Origin: Cupriavidus necator | GTDB taxonomy: Bacteria; Pseudomonadota; Gammaproteobacteria; Burkholderiales; Burkholderiaceae | Assembly (NCBI GenBank): GCA_022041995.1 | Contig: CP074381.1 | Location: 3,720,001 to 3,784,000, forward strand | Direction of reading: 5' to 3' | Length of the DNA stretch: 64,000 bases | Shown here: positions 26,611-36,791 of the stretch, piece after piece | Layout of the letters: every line of letters begins with the position of its first letter | Numbering within the stretch: position 1 is the first letter of the stretch | Notes under the pieces: generated by a model | Database searches by the model: none | What the model saw: only the letters and a program-made list of their open reading frames with translations | Told to the model about the DNA's origin: nothing | Program-made: the position numbers and the translations under genes

Positions 26611-28979
26611 GAACGCCCTCCCTCCAGGGCCACGGCGCGGCAGGCTTCCTGCGGCGCGGGCAGCGCCGGCGCATGCAGGCGGCCGGCGGTGCCGCCGAGC
26701 AGCGCGCGGCTGTCTGCGTAGCGCGCCTTGTCGTGGCGCGGCGACACGCCGTTGATGACGCCGCCCACCACCACCGCGCCGCTGCGCCCGAGCTGGCCCA
26801 GCGCCTGCGCTGCCAGCGCCTGCGGGGTCTCTTGCGCGCGCATCAGCAGCAGGGTCGCGCCGGCCAGGTGGCAGACCAGCATGGCGTCGGCCACCGCCAG
26901 CACCGGCGGCGTGTCGACCAGCACCAGGTCGAAGCGCGCCTCGGCTTCCGCCAGCACCTCGCGCAGGCGCGGCTGGCTGAGCAGTTCCGACGGGTTGGAC
27001 GGCAGCGTGCCAGCGCCCAGCAGCCAGAGGCCCGGCACCGCGGTGCGCCTGGCGGCGTCGCGCAGGCTGGGGCCGCCCGCCAGCACGTCGGCCAGGCCGC
27101 TACTGCCACTGATGCCGAAGCAGCCGCCCAGCGCGCCGCGCCGCAGGTCGGCGTCGACCAGCAGCACGCGCAGGCCGGTATCCGCCGCCAGCACCGCCAG
27201 GTTGGCGGCGGCAAAGGTCTTGCCCTCGCCCGCGCGTGCGCTGGTCAGCGCCACGATGCGCCTGCCGCGGGGCTGCAGTCCCAGCTGCAGCGCGGCGCGC
27301 AACCTGCGCAACCCTTCCACCGCGAGCGCGTTCGGATGCTGGCGGGCCAGCAGGAACTGGTCGTGGCCGGCGCAGCCGGCATCGCTGATGCCGCCCGGCA
27401 CCTTGGTCAGCACCACGCCGTCGCCAGCCGGGCCGCCGGCTGACAGTTCCGCCGTGCCGCCCGCCGCGCGGTTGCGCTGCGCCAGTTGCCGCTGCTCCGT
27501 GCTGAACATCACTTCACAGATCACCGGCAGCGCCAGCCCGGCTTCGATCGTGCCGGCTGACGCCAGCCGCGCGGCGCGCCGCTGCCACACCAGCGCTGCC
27601 GCCCACGCCAGCAACAGGCCGAGCACGGCTGCCGCCGCCGTGATCAGGCCCCGAGGCGGCCCTGCGGGCGCGACCGACGGCGTGGCCGCGTCGAGCAGCA
27701 GCGCCTCGCTGCCGGCGTCGGCACGCGCCAGCGCCAGCATCTGCGCCTGGCTGCGCAGCAACATATAGGTATCCTCGGCAACCTTGACGTCGCGCGTCAG
27801 CGAGACCTGGTCGCGCTCGGCCTCTGACAGCCCCTGCAGCCGGCCGTCCAGGCTGCGGCGGTCGTTGCGCAGCTGCTCGATCTGGTCGTCGATCGCGCGC
27901 ACTTCCTGGTTCTCCGGCGTGTAGCGCCGCAGCAGCCGGGCGCGCTCCAGCCGCAGTGTCGAGATCTGCCGCTGGTATTCGATGCTGCCGTGCAGATAGG
28001 ACTGCGCGTCCTGGCTGGGCAGCAGCGAGCCCGCGCGGGCGCGATGGCGCGCCAGCGCGGTCTCGGCCTGCTCCATTTCGGCGCGCAGGCGCGGCAGCTC
28101 GGCGGTGATGAAGTCCAGCATGCGCGCGGCCTGCTCCTGGCGCTGCCGGGCCAGTGTGCGGGCGTACGACGCCGCCACCGCGTTGACCACGGCGCTGGCA
28201 CGCTGCGGGTCGGTGTCGCGCCAGGCGATGCGCACCGCCGCATCGCCGGACGGCTCACGCGCCGGCCACGTGGCCGCGCGGGCGGGCTCGATGCGCAACG
28301 CGCCGGCCAATGCGGCCGCCGCCGCCGCGCTGTCGCGCCGTGTCAGCGTGAACTGCGTGTCGGGCCGCGCAACCAGCGCGGCCAGCCGCAGCGACACCTC
28401 GCCGCCCCGCGCCAGCGTCCCGGCCTCGCCCTCCAGCAGCTGCTGCCCGTCCGGGGCTAGCAGGCGATAGCGCTGTCCGCCCAGCGCCACCAGCACCAGG
28501 GGCTGGTCGAGCAGCGCTGCCGGCACCGCCAGCGCGGCCACCGACAGCTGCTCACCGCCCCAGCCGTACCGCTCCAGCGCCGGCAGCGGCGCGGCCAACA
28601 GGCCGTCGCTCCCCGGGCGCACCAGCCACGACCACAGCAGGGCCAGCCACGGCAGGCGCAGCGGCGCTGCCTCAACGTCGAGCCCGTGATCGTGGACCAC
28701 CGGCGCCAGCACTGCGCGGCTGGTGAGCATGCTGGTATCCAGCTCCGCCGCTTGCGCGCCGCCCTGCCGCGGCGCCAGCCACGGCATCGGAGCGCCGCGC
28801 GGCGCGCCGATCAGGACGTCGGCCTGGTAAAGCGGCGGCAACGACCAGGCATAGAGCGCACCGGCCAGCGCGGCCGACACCGTGGCCGCGGCCAGCCAGC
28901 GGCCATGCGCGCGCAGCAGCGGCGCCAGCGCGTGCGCCGGCGGCACGCCGGGTTGGGCATCGTGGAGATGGGCATTCAT
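26607..28979 (-). CDS. Wzc-type polysaccharide co-polymerase / BY-kinase, second copy
   Basis: Inner-membrane chain-length regulator fused to a bacterial tyrosine kinase, 790 residues from ATG 28979 (GAGGAG ahead). Order: first membrane helix near residues 20-45, periplasmic Wzz domain with long coiled coil (ARHRARAGSLLPSQDAQSYL to SLDGRLQGLSEAERDQVSL), second helix near 490-510, then the kinase with Walker A SARAGEGKTFAAAN, A' VLLVDADLRRG and B VLVDTPPVLAVADA. The C-terminal tail lacks the usual tyrosine cluster. It overlaps the Crp/Fnr gene. A second, different Wzc lies at 41521-43764. Confidence 0.82.
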   Translation of the reverse strand: MNAHLHDAQPGVPPAHALAPLLRAHGRWLAAATVSAALAGALYAWSLPPLYQADVLIGAPRGAPMPWLAPRQGGAQAAELDTSMLTSRAVLAPVVHDHGLDVEAAPLRLPWLALLWSWLVRPGSDGLLAAPLPALERYGWGGEQLSVAALAVPAALLDQPLVLVALGGQRYRLLAPDGQQLLEGEAGTLARGGEVSLRLAALVARPDTQFTLTRRDSAAAAAALAGALRIEPARAATWPAREPSGDAAVRIAWRDTDPQRASAVVNAVAASYARTLARQRQEQAARMLDFITAELPRLRAEMEQAETALARHRARAGSLLPSQDAQSYLHGSIEYQRQISTLRLERARLLRRYTPENQEVRAIDDQIEQLRNDRRSLDGRLQGLSEAERDQVSLTRDVKVAEDTYMLLRSQAQMLALARADAGSEALLLDAATPSVAPAGPPRGLITAAAAVLGLLLAWAAALVWQRRAARLASAGTIEAGLALPVICEVMFSTEQRQLAQRNRAAGGTAELSAGGPAGDGVVLTKVPGGISDAGCAGHDQFLLARQHPNALAVEGLRRLRAALQLGLQPRGRRIVALTSARAGEGKTFAAANLAVLAADTGLRVLLVDADLRRGALGGCFGISGSSGLADVLAGGPSLRDAARRTAVPGLWLLGAGTLPSNPSELLSQPRLREVLAEAEARFDLVLVDTPPVLAVADAMLVCHLAGATLLLMRAQETPQALAAQALGQLGRSGAVVVGGVINGVSPRHDKARYADSRALLGGTAGRLHAPALPAPQEACRAVALEGGRS

Positions 28980-29773
28980 ATGCAACTCCTCAGCGCCACG
29001 CCTTGTTCCGCATGGCATGGCTGCAGCCTGCCCGCCGCGGCCGTGGCCGCCGGCGCTGCCGGCGGCGGTGGCAACAACCGCGCGTACTCGCGCTTGATCA
29101 CCCGGTAGCATTCGCAACCCAGCCGCTCCAGCCCTTCGCGGTCGGCCACCGCGATGCGACCGCGGCTGGTGCCTAACAGCCCCAGGTCCTGCATGCGGCC
29201 GATTGCCGTCGCTACGCCTTCCCGCCGCACGCCGAGCCGGTCGGCGATGCCCTGCTGCGTGATCAGCAGCTCGCGCGAATGCATGCGCTCCAGCGTCAGC
29301 AGCAGCCAGCGGCTCACCTGGTCGCTCAGGGTGTGATGCCGGCTGCAGATCGCGACCTGCGCCACCTGCGTCAGCAGCGCCTGCACGTAAAGCAGGCTGG
29401 CCCGGCGCATCGCTGCAGAATGCATGAAGGCATGGCGCATCACCGCGGCCGGAATCCGAAAGGCCAGGCCAGTGCAGCGCACCTCCACCCGGTATGGCAT
29501 GGAATCGCCCCCGGTAAGGACCGGCATGCCCACCAGCCCCTCCTGTCCGACCACCGCCACCTCGAGGCCGGCGCCCGACTCCGACAGGGCCAGCATCGAC
29601 ACCACCGCCGTGGTCGGGAAATGGACGTGGTGGACACGCTGCCCTGGCGCGCTCAGCACCTGTCCGGCGCGCAGCCTGACCAGTTCCAGCTGCTCGGCCA
29701 GCAGCCGGCGGTCCTCCTGCAATAGCGCGGCCAGCACATAGTTCGTTTCCGGCCGCAAAGATTGGCTCTCCAT
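28976..29773 (-). CDS. Crp/Fnr-family regulator inside the polysaccharide locus
   Basis: Regulator of 265 residues from ATG 29773, preceded by GGGGAG. An N-terminal cyclic-nucleotide-binding-like domain is seen (LSAPGQRVHHVHFPTTAVVS near residue 40), then a dimer helix and a winged helix (LITQQGIADRLGVRREGVAT near residue 175). It lacks the Fnr-type cysteine cluster, so oxygen sensing by an iron-sulfur centre is unlikely. The tail after ~230 is Ala/Pro-rich. Its stop overlaps the start of the second wzc gene, so it is probably transcribed with it and may control the locus. Confidence 0.8.
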   Translation of the reverse strand: MESQSLRPETNYVLAALLQEDRRLLAEQLELVRLRAGQVLSAPGQRVHHVHFPTTAVVSMLALSESGAGLEVAVVGQEGLVGMPVLTGGDSMPYRVEVRCTGLAFRIPAAVMRHAFMHSAAMRRASLLYVQALLTQVAQVAICSRHHTLSDQVSRWLLLTLERMHSRELLITQQGIADRLGVRREGVATAIGRMQDLGLLGTSRGRIAVADREGLERLGCECYRVIKREYARLLPPPPAAPAATAAAGRLQPCHAEQGVALRSCI

Positions 29774-29881
29774 GTCGACTCCCCGTTCTGCCCAGACGAT
29801 GTTTTCCGCGATCCGCGGTACTGCACGCTGGGGCGTGCGCACGCGGTATGGTTATGGTGGTTGTGCTCAGTGCTCAGGTAA

Positions 29882-31039
29882 TCAGCGCGACAGCTCCTTG
29901 GTGAAGAACAGCGTCTGGATGGTCGGCGTGATCTGCTCCAGCACACGGTTGAAGCGCACCGCATCCGAGGTACCCACGTAGACCACGTCCAGCGGCTCCA
30001 GCCGGAACTGCGTGGACAGCAACAGCGCGTCGACCTGGCTCATGTCGAGGCGGAACACCTCCGGCGTGGTCGGGCTGTCGCGCATGCCACGGATGATGAA
30101 GACCTGGCGGGGGTCGGCGTAGCGCACGTCGATGCTGTTGACCCCGGCCAGCGCATCGGCCACCGTCAGGCGGCCGCGGTTCATCAGCAGTGAAGTCGGC
30201 TTGGCCACCTCGCCCAGGATGAAGATGCGGCTGCCAAGCCGGTCGGGCACGTTGACGATGTCGCCGGCCTGCAGCAGGAAGTCGCTGTAGCCGTTGCGCC
30301 GGTCGATCAGTGCCTCCAGGTCGAGCTCGTAGACATCGTGGCCGCGGGTCAGCCGCACCCGCTGCACGTCGGCCTCGGGCATGGTGCCGCCGGTGCGCGC
30401 CACGGCGTTGATCATGGTCAGCGGCACGTCGGTGACCGGGATCGAGCCGGGGTTGCGCACCATGCCGGTCACGTCGACGCGGCCATGCCGGTAGGCGATC
30501 ACGCGCACATCGACGCGGGGATCGCGCAGGTCCCGCTCCAGGCCGTGCGTAATCATCCGCCGGACATCCTCGATGGAGCGTCCGCCCGCTTTGATCAGGC
30601 CCACTGGCGGGTAATACAGCTCGCCGGTGCGCGACACGCGGAAGCCGTTCTGGTCCAGCGGCAGCTGCGGCTGCGCGGCCTCGGTCGGCATCATCTGCGC
30701 GGCGGCGGGTGCGGCCGGCGCGGTCGAGCTGAGCTGCGGATTGAACAGCACCGTCACGCCGAGCACGTCCTGCGGGCCGACCAGGTATTCGTAACGCTCG
30801 ATGCTGGCGCGCAGGTCGACGCCGCGCGCCGGCGAGACCTGGCTGTTGGAAGCGGCCACGGCGTCGATCTGGGCGCGGATCACCTCGGCGGTGATCAGCC
30901 GTACGGGATAGGCCTGCGTGCCGGTCTTGGCGCCGAGGTCATCCTGCAGCCGGCTGCTGTCCAGCGCCGGCCCCGGCGCCCACGAACACGCGGCCAGCAC
31001 ACCTGAAAGCAGGCAGGCCATGACGATCCGGGCGGTCAT
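29882..31039 (-). CDS. wza: Wza-type outer-membrane polysaccharide export lipoprotein
   Basis: Outer-membrane secretin-like channel for exopolysaccharide, 385 residues from ATG 31039. The lipobox LAAC sits at residues ~16-19 after a short signal peptide. The polysaccharide-export (PES) domain begins YEYLVGPQDVLGVTVLFNP, and SLBB repeats follow (RVDVTGMVRNPGSIPVTDVP and RIFILGEVAKPTSLLMNRG). Its start overlaps the stop of the GMC oxidoreductase gene by ATGA. The name follows the Wza family. Confidence 0.88.
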   Translation of the reverse strand: MTARIVMACLLSGVLAACSWAPGPALDSSRLQDDLGAKTGTQAYPVRLITAEVIRAQIDAVAASNSQVSPARGVDLRASIERYEYLVGPQDVLGVTVLFNPQLSSTAPAAPAAAQMMPTEAAQPQLPLDQNGFRVSRTGELYYPPVGLIKAGGRSIEDVRRMITHGLERDLRDPRVDVRVIAYRHGRVDVTGMVRNPGSIPVTDVPLTMINAVARTGGTMPEADVQRVRLTRGHDVYELDLEALIDRRNGYSDFLLQAGDIVNVPDRLGSRIFILGEVAKPTSLLMNRGRLTVADALAGVNSIDVRYADPRQVFIIRGMRDSPTTPEVFRLDMSQVDALLLSTQFRLEPLDVVYVGTSDAVRFNRVLEQITPTIQTLFFTKELSR

Positions 31040-32756
31040 GTCGGTTCTCCTTCCGGTGCGGCCAGGGCGAGCTTGCGCAGCGCCAGCCCTTCTTCCTCGC
31101 TGAGCGCCGGCGTGGCTTCGGCCGGCGCGACGCCGGCGGCGCGCGCGGTGTCGTCCAGCGTGCGAGCCAGATGGTCGCTGAGCCGCAGCGCCAGCGCGGC
31201 GATGGTGATGGTGGGAAAGTTCGCGCCGACGGTCGGGAACACCGAGCTGCCGGCGACATACAGGTTGCCGATGCCATGCACACGGCAGTTGCGGTCCACC
31301 ACGCCATGCCGCGGCGAGTCGTGCATGCGCGTGGTTCCCATGTGGTGCCAAGTCCCTTCGAGCGAGGCGGGCCACGGCTGCCCCTCGATCGGCGGGTCGA
31401 GCGTGACGCGGCCCACGCCGGTGCGCTGCAGCTCGTCTGCCAGAAGCGCGAAGGTACGGTCGAAGGTGCGCTGCACCAGCCTGCCGAGGCGCCAGTTCAC
31501 GCGCACGCGCGGCATGCCGAGGCGGTCGCGCTGGTCGCCCAGCGTGATGCGGCTCTCCGGATCGGGTGCGGCCTCGACAATGGCCTGCATGCGCACGCCC
31601 GATATCAGCGCGCTCGGTTGCAGCAGCCGCGTCAGACCGAAACCGACGGTATCGACCGGATGCGCCGCCATGGTGAGCAGGTCGCGGCTGAGCCGGTAGC
31701 CGGGCTGATCCTTGCGCAGCATGGCCTGCTTGGCACGGATCAGCGCCTCGGCACCGGCGCTGCCCTCGCCGAAGAACATCGAAAAGAACCAGACCCGTGC
31801 ATTGAGCAGGCGCTCGCGCGCCAGCACCTCGGGCCGCAGCGCGAACTGCGACGAGATATGCGTGCCGTGCGCGCTGACCGCCGCGTTCTGGTAGTGGTAC
31901 TTGATGTCGTACAGCTTGTTGCGCGACCACGCCTTGTTGAAATGCACCCAACCCGACATCAGCCGCGGATGGTCCATAAAGTAGCGGCCCACCAGGTCGT
32001 TGGCGTTGCCCAGCCCGCCGGGCTGGCCCGGTTCGAGGCCAGCATCAGCCGCGCGTTCTCGATGCCGCCGGCGGCCAGCACGAAGCGCTGCGCCACCACG
32101 CGCAAACGCTTGCCGCACAGCGTGGCCACCGACACGTGGGTGACCGTGCCGGCGTGGGCATCGCTCTCGATCGCGATCACGTTGGCGTGGAGAAGCACCT
32201 TGACGCGATCTGCGCTGGCCAGCGCCTCGCGGTACAGTTTGCCGAAACGCACCGGCGGGCTGAACTGCGAGATGGTGTCGCGGATGTTCTCGCCGCTCAG
32301 CGGCAGGCGCCGGACATCCGCGCGGCCGATGGCCGCTTCCCACCAGGCCGGGACAAAGTTGTGCGGACCGAGTTTGAGCAGGTCGTGGGTGCGCTCGTAG
32401 TAAGGCTTGAGTTCGTCCAGCCCGAACGGCCAGCCGCTGTGCGGCACCCAGTCGCGACGCTCCAGGTCCCACGGGTCCAGCGGCCGGCACCAGCCGCCCC
32501 AGCAGTTGCTGCTGCCGCCCAGGTAGCGGCTGCGGCAGCCGTCGGCAAAGCTGTAGGACAGCCCGGCGTTCTCGCCCCGGTACAGGTCCCGTGTGTCTTC
32601 GTCCGGCTTGTAGCCACCGCTTTCCAGCACGCAGGCATCGATGCCCATGCGCTGCATCTGCAGCGCCAGCGTGATGCCCGCGACCCCTGCGCCAACGATG
32701 CACACCGTGGTGCGCAATGTCGTGTTCTGTTCGATTTGCCTTGCATCGACAAACAT
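31036..32756 (-). CDS. GMC-family FAD oxidoreductase (one 1-nt deletion)
   Basis: FAD-dependent dehydrogenase/oxidase of 573 residues when repaired. The FAD motif VGAGVAGITLALQ is near residue 20 and YLGGSSNCWGG follows, the GMC pattern. The C-terminal GMC block is NFPTITIAALALRLSDHLA after GTTRMHDSP and GNLYVAGSSVFP. The frame breaks at 32027-32029: one more G gives LASNRGQPGGLGNANDL and joins both halves. Start at ATG 32756 has GGGAG ahead. It is embedded between a glycosyltransferase gene and wza, so it probably oxidises a sugar or lipid-linked intermediate; no precise substrate can be named. Confidence 0.8.
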
Positions 32757-32849
32757 AGCGTCGCTCCCTGTTTCTTCTGCCCCCGCCATCGCCCCCTCGC
32801 GGGCGACGTCAGCCCCGTCCCGGCCTTCGCGTTCGTACCTCCCACCTTC

Positions 32850-34069
32850 TTACCGGTTGTCTTCCCCCCTTGCGCCAGCAAGCGTGCCGCCAGGCCGGCC
32901 TGCCGCGGCACGCCGCCCTGCACCACCCGCAACAGGTCCGCGGCCATGGCCTCAACCGTGAAATGCCGCGCGAACACCGCGTGCGCGCACGCACGCATGC
33001 GCGCACGCCCCGCGGGCGTAAGCGCGAACCAGTCGCGCAGCATCCGCGCCGTGCCGTCGACGGTGTCTGGCGCGCACAGCCCGGCGCCGCCCTGCACCAC
33101 TTCGCGCCAGATATTGACCTGCGTCGACAGCAGCCCTGGCAGCCCACAGCCGAGCGCCTCGGCCACCGCAATGCCGAAGTTCTCCTGGTGCGACGGCAGC
33201 ACGAACACCTCGCTGGCATGGAAGGCGCCCCACTTCGTCTCGTCGCGCAGCATGCCGGGCCAGCTGATCCGGTGCGCGACGCCGTGCGCGCGGGCCAGCT
33301 CACGCAGTTCGCGGCTCCAGCCGGCGCTGTCGGGCCCGGCGATCACCAGGTGCGCGTCGGGCACCTGCGCACAGGCCTGCGCGAAGCTCTCGATCAGCAC
33401 ATCGCAGCCCTTCTTGGGGTGGATGCGACCGAGGAACAGCACGATGCGCCTGCCCCGCAGCCCGGGATGCGCGTCCAGGAATCGCTCTGCCAGGCTGGTA
33501 CCGTCGGCCGCCCGCGCGGGCGGTGGCGCGCTAGTGCCGAAGCTGACCACCACCTCGCGCGCGCGATAGAGCCAGAACGATTCGCGCGCGCGCCGCCGCT
33601 CCTCCTCCGCGGTGAACAGCACCGCGCGCGCATCGCGCAGCACGCGGTACTCGGCCCAGGGCCAGTACAGCCACTTCTTCAGGTGCTTGAGCGGATAGGT
33701 GCGCCGGAACCACGGGTCCAGCATGCCGTGCGGGAACACGAAGTACGGCACCCCGCTGGCGCGCAGCGCCCGCCAGGCGGCAAAGCCATGGTGCTGCCAG
33801 AGCCCGTTGACGATGACCGCATCGAACGCAGGCGCATGGGCGCGCAGCCACGGCAGCAGCTCCCGGCAGTAGCGGTAGCCGCCACGGGCGGGCCCGAGCG
33901 CGTGCACATCCGGGCCAGCGCCGCGCAGCCACGGTGCATCCGGTGCGTCGAGCGTCAGCACCGCGACCCGGTGGCCCTGCGCCCGCAATGCAATCGCGCT
34001 CTGGCGCACGCACTCGGCAGGCCCGCCCTGGCGCGGATCCAGCGATGGCAGCAATTGCAGGATCTTCAT
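32850..34069 (-). CDS. GT4-type glycosyltransferase (one 1-nt deletion near its end)
   Basis: Cytoplasmic glycosyltransferase with GT-B fold, 406 residues when repaired. MKILQLLPSLDPRQGGPAE is the usual N-terminus with a Gly-rich loop, and the donor-binding half has LFLGRIHPKKGCDVLIE and PSHQENFGIAVAEALGCGLP (E-x7-E). The frame runs on past 32850 unless one G is added to the run read from 32864-32869; then it ends LLAQGGEDNR with TAA. Its start overlaps the polymerase-like gene by ATGA. The sugar transferred is not known. Confidence 0.82.
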
Positions 34070-35445
34070 GCGCGGGCTCCTTGGGTAGGTCGCTTGGCGG
34101 ACGAGGCCGCGCGGGCGAGAGAAAAGCGGGGCAACCGCGCTGGTGCCGCCGGCGGCGCCACGCGCCGCACTGCCAGCCGCTGCAGCCGCATGCAGGAGCC
34201 CACCAGCAGCCCTAGCGCAACGCCGTAGACCAGGCCGGCGTAGCGCGGCCCAAGCGGATTGCCGCCGATCGAGGTGGCCGGCAACGCCGCCAGCACCATC
34301 AGCGCGCGCCCAAGCACGGGCAGGTACGGTGCGTGCGGCGCATCGCGGCGCCAGCGCCGGTACACCGCGGCGCCCCGCCACAGCGCGAACAGCACCGCGA
34401 ACGGGAACGCAATGCCGAGCAGCAGCCCGCCGGCGAACAGCTGGTACACCCAGAAGTTGTGTCCCGCGGCCCATTCGTTGATGGCGTAGAACTCCTTCTC
34501 GGTCATCTGGCCAGCCAGCGCCATCAGGTAGTCCGGCGAATAGCGGTAGTTGTGCCCATAGCCCTTGCCGAACAGCAGCGCGGTCGTGCTCGCGGTGACC
34601 TGGTCGTACTGGTCCTTCATTTCGGCGAGCCGCGTGGCGGTGGTGGGATCGATGCCCGACACCGTGACCTTGGCCGCCGAGATGCGCTGGCTCCAGTGCG
34701 CGGCGACGCTGGGAAACAGCGCCGAGCCGATCACCACCGTGCCGCCGATCAGCGCAACGGTGATGACCATTGCGCGCACCACCGACTTGACTAGCTGGCG
34801 CAGCGAGGGCGCCCCCAGCCAGGTGGCCAGGCAGAACAGCATTGCGGTGCCTACCAGCAGGCTGCGGGTCACGCTCAGCAGCTCGATCGCCACCGACAGC
34901 AGGAACAGCAGCAGCGTCAGCCGCGAGTAGCGCCGCGCCACAACGAACTCGTGCAGCAGCAGGCCCTGGAGTGCAAGGAACACCACCGACACGATGCGGA
35001 AGCGCACCGTCTCCAGGCCCCCACCGATCGCCATGCCATAGCCGAAGCTGAACAGCAGCGAAATCACCATGCCGGTGAACATGGCCTTCTCGATCTGCAC
35101 CACCCGGTCCTGCTGCCAAGGCCGGCACGTTGCCAGGTAGCCGCACAACGTCAGCATGAAAGGCAGCAGCACGCGCAGGTAGTTGCCGAAGTCGTTGCCC
35201 TGCAGCAACTGCGGCAACAGGCTGCCCGGCACGGTCAGCATCAGCGCGATGGTCACCACCGTGCGCAGCCGGCTGCCGCCGGCGAAGCGCGGCGCGGTCA
35301 GCGCCAGCACGATGGTGGCGGCGATGGCGGGCAGGGTCAGCAGGATCTGCATGATGCGGCTGCCGTTCTCGTCGACGCTCTTGAAATCGAGCGCCAGCGG
35401 GCACAGCGCCAGCCAGATCCACAAGGTGGTGAACCGGTTGCGCAT
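34066..35445 (-). CDS. Wzy/O-antigen-ligase-like polysaccharide polymerase
   Basis: Multi-pass inner-membrane protein of 459 residues with about eleven hydrophobic segments. A long periplasmic loop near residues 270-350 contains RISAAKVTVSGIDPTTATRL and HNFWVYQLFAGGLLLG, the latter the H-N-x6-G motif of the Wzy_C/O-antigen ligase family. In a locus with Wzx, Wza and Wzc this is the expected polymerase. Coupled by overlap to the glycosyltransferase gene after it. Confidence 0.75.
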   Translation of the reverse strand: MRNRFTTLWIWLALCPLALDFKSVDENGSRIMQILLTLPAIAATIVLALTAPRFAGGSRLRTVVTIALMLTVPGSLLPQLLQGNDFGNYLRVLLPFMLTLCGYLATCRPWQQDRVVQIEKAMFTGMVISLLFSFGYGMAIGGGLETVRFRIVSVVFLALQGLLLHEFVVARRYSRLTLLLFLLSVAIELLSVTRSLLVGTAMLFCLATWLGAPSLRQLVKSVVRAMVITVALIGGTVVIGSALFPSVAAHWSQRISAAKVTVSGIDPTTATRLAEMKDQYDQVTASTTALLFGKGYGHNYRYSPDYLMALAGQMTEKEFYAINEWAAGHNFWVYQLFAGGLLLGIAFPFAVLFALWRGAAVYRRWRRDAPHAPYLPVLGRALMVLAALPATSIGGNPLGPRYAGLVYGVALGLLVGSCMRLQRLAVRRVAPPAAPARLPRFSLARAASSAKRPTQGARA

Positions 35446-35454
35446 GCTGTTCTC

Positions 35455-36654
35455 CTAGCCCCGCACCGCCCGTGGCGGCAACGTCGCGCCTGCGCGCGCC
35501 GGTGCGGCCGGAGCCAGCCGGCGGCGCAACCACCTGCGCACCGGCTCCTCATAGACGCGGAAGACCAGCAGGCTGAGACCCACCGCGAGGGCAAGCACCA
35601 GCCACCCTTGCGGTGCGCGCCAGCCCGCCAGCCAGGCCAGGCGCCCCAGCGGCACATGCAGCAGGTACAGCGAGAAGCTGGCCTCGCCCAGCGCGATCAT
35701 CCAGCGCCGGTGCAGCAGGCCGAGCACGGGTCGCTGCAGCAGCGCAAGCCCCAGGATCAGCGCGCCGAACGGTGGCGACTGCAGGTAGAAAGCCGGCCAG
35801 TCACCCGGCGCCGCCAGCGCCAGTGCGGCAAGCGCCGCCAGCGCCGCGCAGGCCAGCGCAAGGCCGAGCCGGTGGCGTGCGTCGGCGTCGAGCGGCAGGC
35901 GGACGTGCCAGTGCGCAGCGCACACGCCCAGCACGAACTCGAACAGGTGCGTCAGCGGGAACTGCGCGATCAGGAAACCCGAGCGCGCTGGGGGCGTGGC
36001 GACATCGGCCAGCATGATCCACGCGCCCTGCAGCAGCCACAGCAGTCCGCACCAGCGCAGCAGCGCGAGGCTGCCGCGCGCGACGGTCCAGGCCAGCAGC
36101 GCCGGGAACAATGCATAGAAGAAGGCCTCGCAGGAGATGCTCCACGCCGGCCCGTTCCAGGGCTGGTTCAGCCCGGCAAACGGCAGCCAGGCGGTCAGCA
36201 CCAGCAACTGGCACAGCAGGCTCGCCGCCAGCAGCGCCAGGTCAGGCCGGGCCAGGCCGTACCATTCGCGCAGCAGCACGGCATCGCCGCTGCGCAGCAG
36301 CCACGCGGTCACCGCCAGCGCCGGCAGCAGCGACAGCAGCAGCACCGGCCAGATGCGCGCGACGCGAGCCGCGTAGAAGGCCCGTACGCCGCCGCTGGCA
36401 AGGCTGTCGCGATAGTTGTAGGCCAGCACGAAGCCCGACAACACGAAGAACAGCGACACCGCCGGGCGGCCGCCGTCGGCCGCGGCAACGAACCAGCCAG
36501 GTACGGCCACCAGGCCGATCTGGGCGTAGTGGCACAGCACCACCGTCAGCGCCGCCAGGAAGCGGATGCTGGTCAGCGCAGGCAGGTTGCCGCCGTGCAC
36601 CGGGCGGTGAACTACGCGGCACGTACGCGGCGGGGCCGGCTCGATGGCTGGCAT
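35455..36654 (-). CDS. Membrane acyltransferase, acyltransferase-3 family
   Basis: Multi-pass O-acyltransferase (OafA/NodX family) of 399 residues. Start at ATG 36654 is set by AGGAGAGGTGAC; a longer frame upstream has no ribosome site. LTSIRFLAALTVVLCH carries the catalytic-site His-type motif R-x10-H, and SLFFVLSGFVLAYNY and SISCEAFFYALFPALL are family signatures. It probably acetylates or otherwise acylates the exopolysaccharide. It lies 9 bp from the polymerase gene. Confidence 0.85.
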   Translation of the reverse strand: MPAIEPAPPRTCRVVHRPVHGGNLPALTSIRFLAALTVVLCHYAQIGLVAVPGWFVAAADGGRPAVSLFFVLSGFVLAYNYRDSLASGGVRAFYAARVARIWPVLLLSLLPALAVTAWLLRSGDAVLLREWYGLARPDLALLAASLLCQLLVLTAWLPFAGLNQPWNGPAWSISCEAFFYALFPALLAWTVARGSLALLRWCGLLWLLQGAWIMLADVATPPARSGFLIAQFPLTHLFEFVLGVCAAHWHVRLPLDADARHRLGLALACAALAALAALALAAPGDWPAFYLQSPPFGALILGLALLQRPVLGLLHRRWMIALGEASFSLYLLHVPLGRLAWLAGWRAPQGWLVLALAVGLSLLVFRVYEEPVRRWLRRRLAPAAPARAGATLPPRAVRG

Positions 36655-36791
36655 GTCACCTCTCCTCTGCAGGACAAGGGGCACCCCACCGGCGCACGGC
36701 GCTGGCAGCGGGGCCACGGCAGGTATGGTTCGCATCCGCCCGGACAGCGATGGCGGCGGCGCTCGGCGCGCGGTCGTAGCTTGGGCATGGC

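Noticed and set aside
32297-35533. A single 1078-codon minus-strand frame spanning three genes
   Set aside because: It joins the polymerase shadow, the real glycosyltransferase and the GMC shadow only because of a one-base deletion at 32864-32869.
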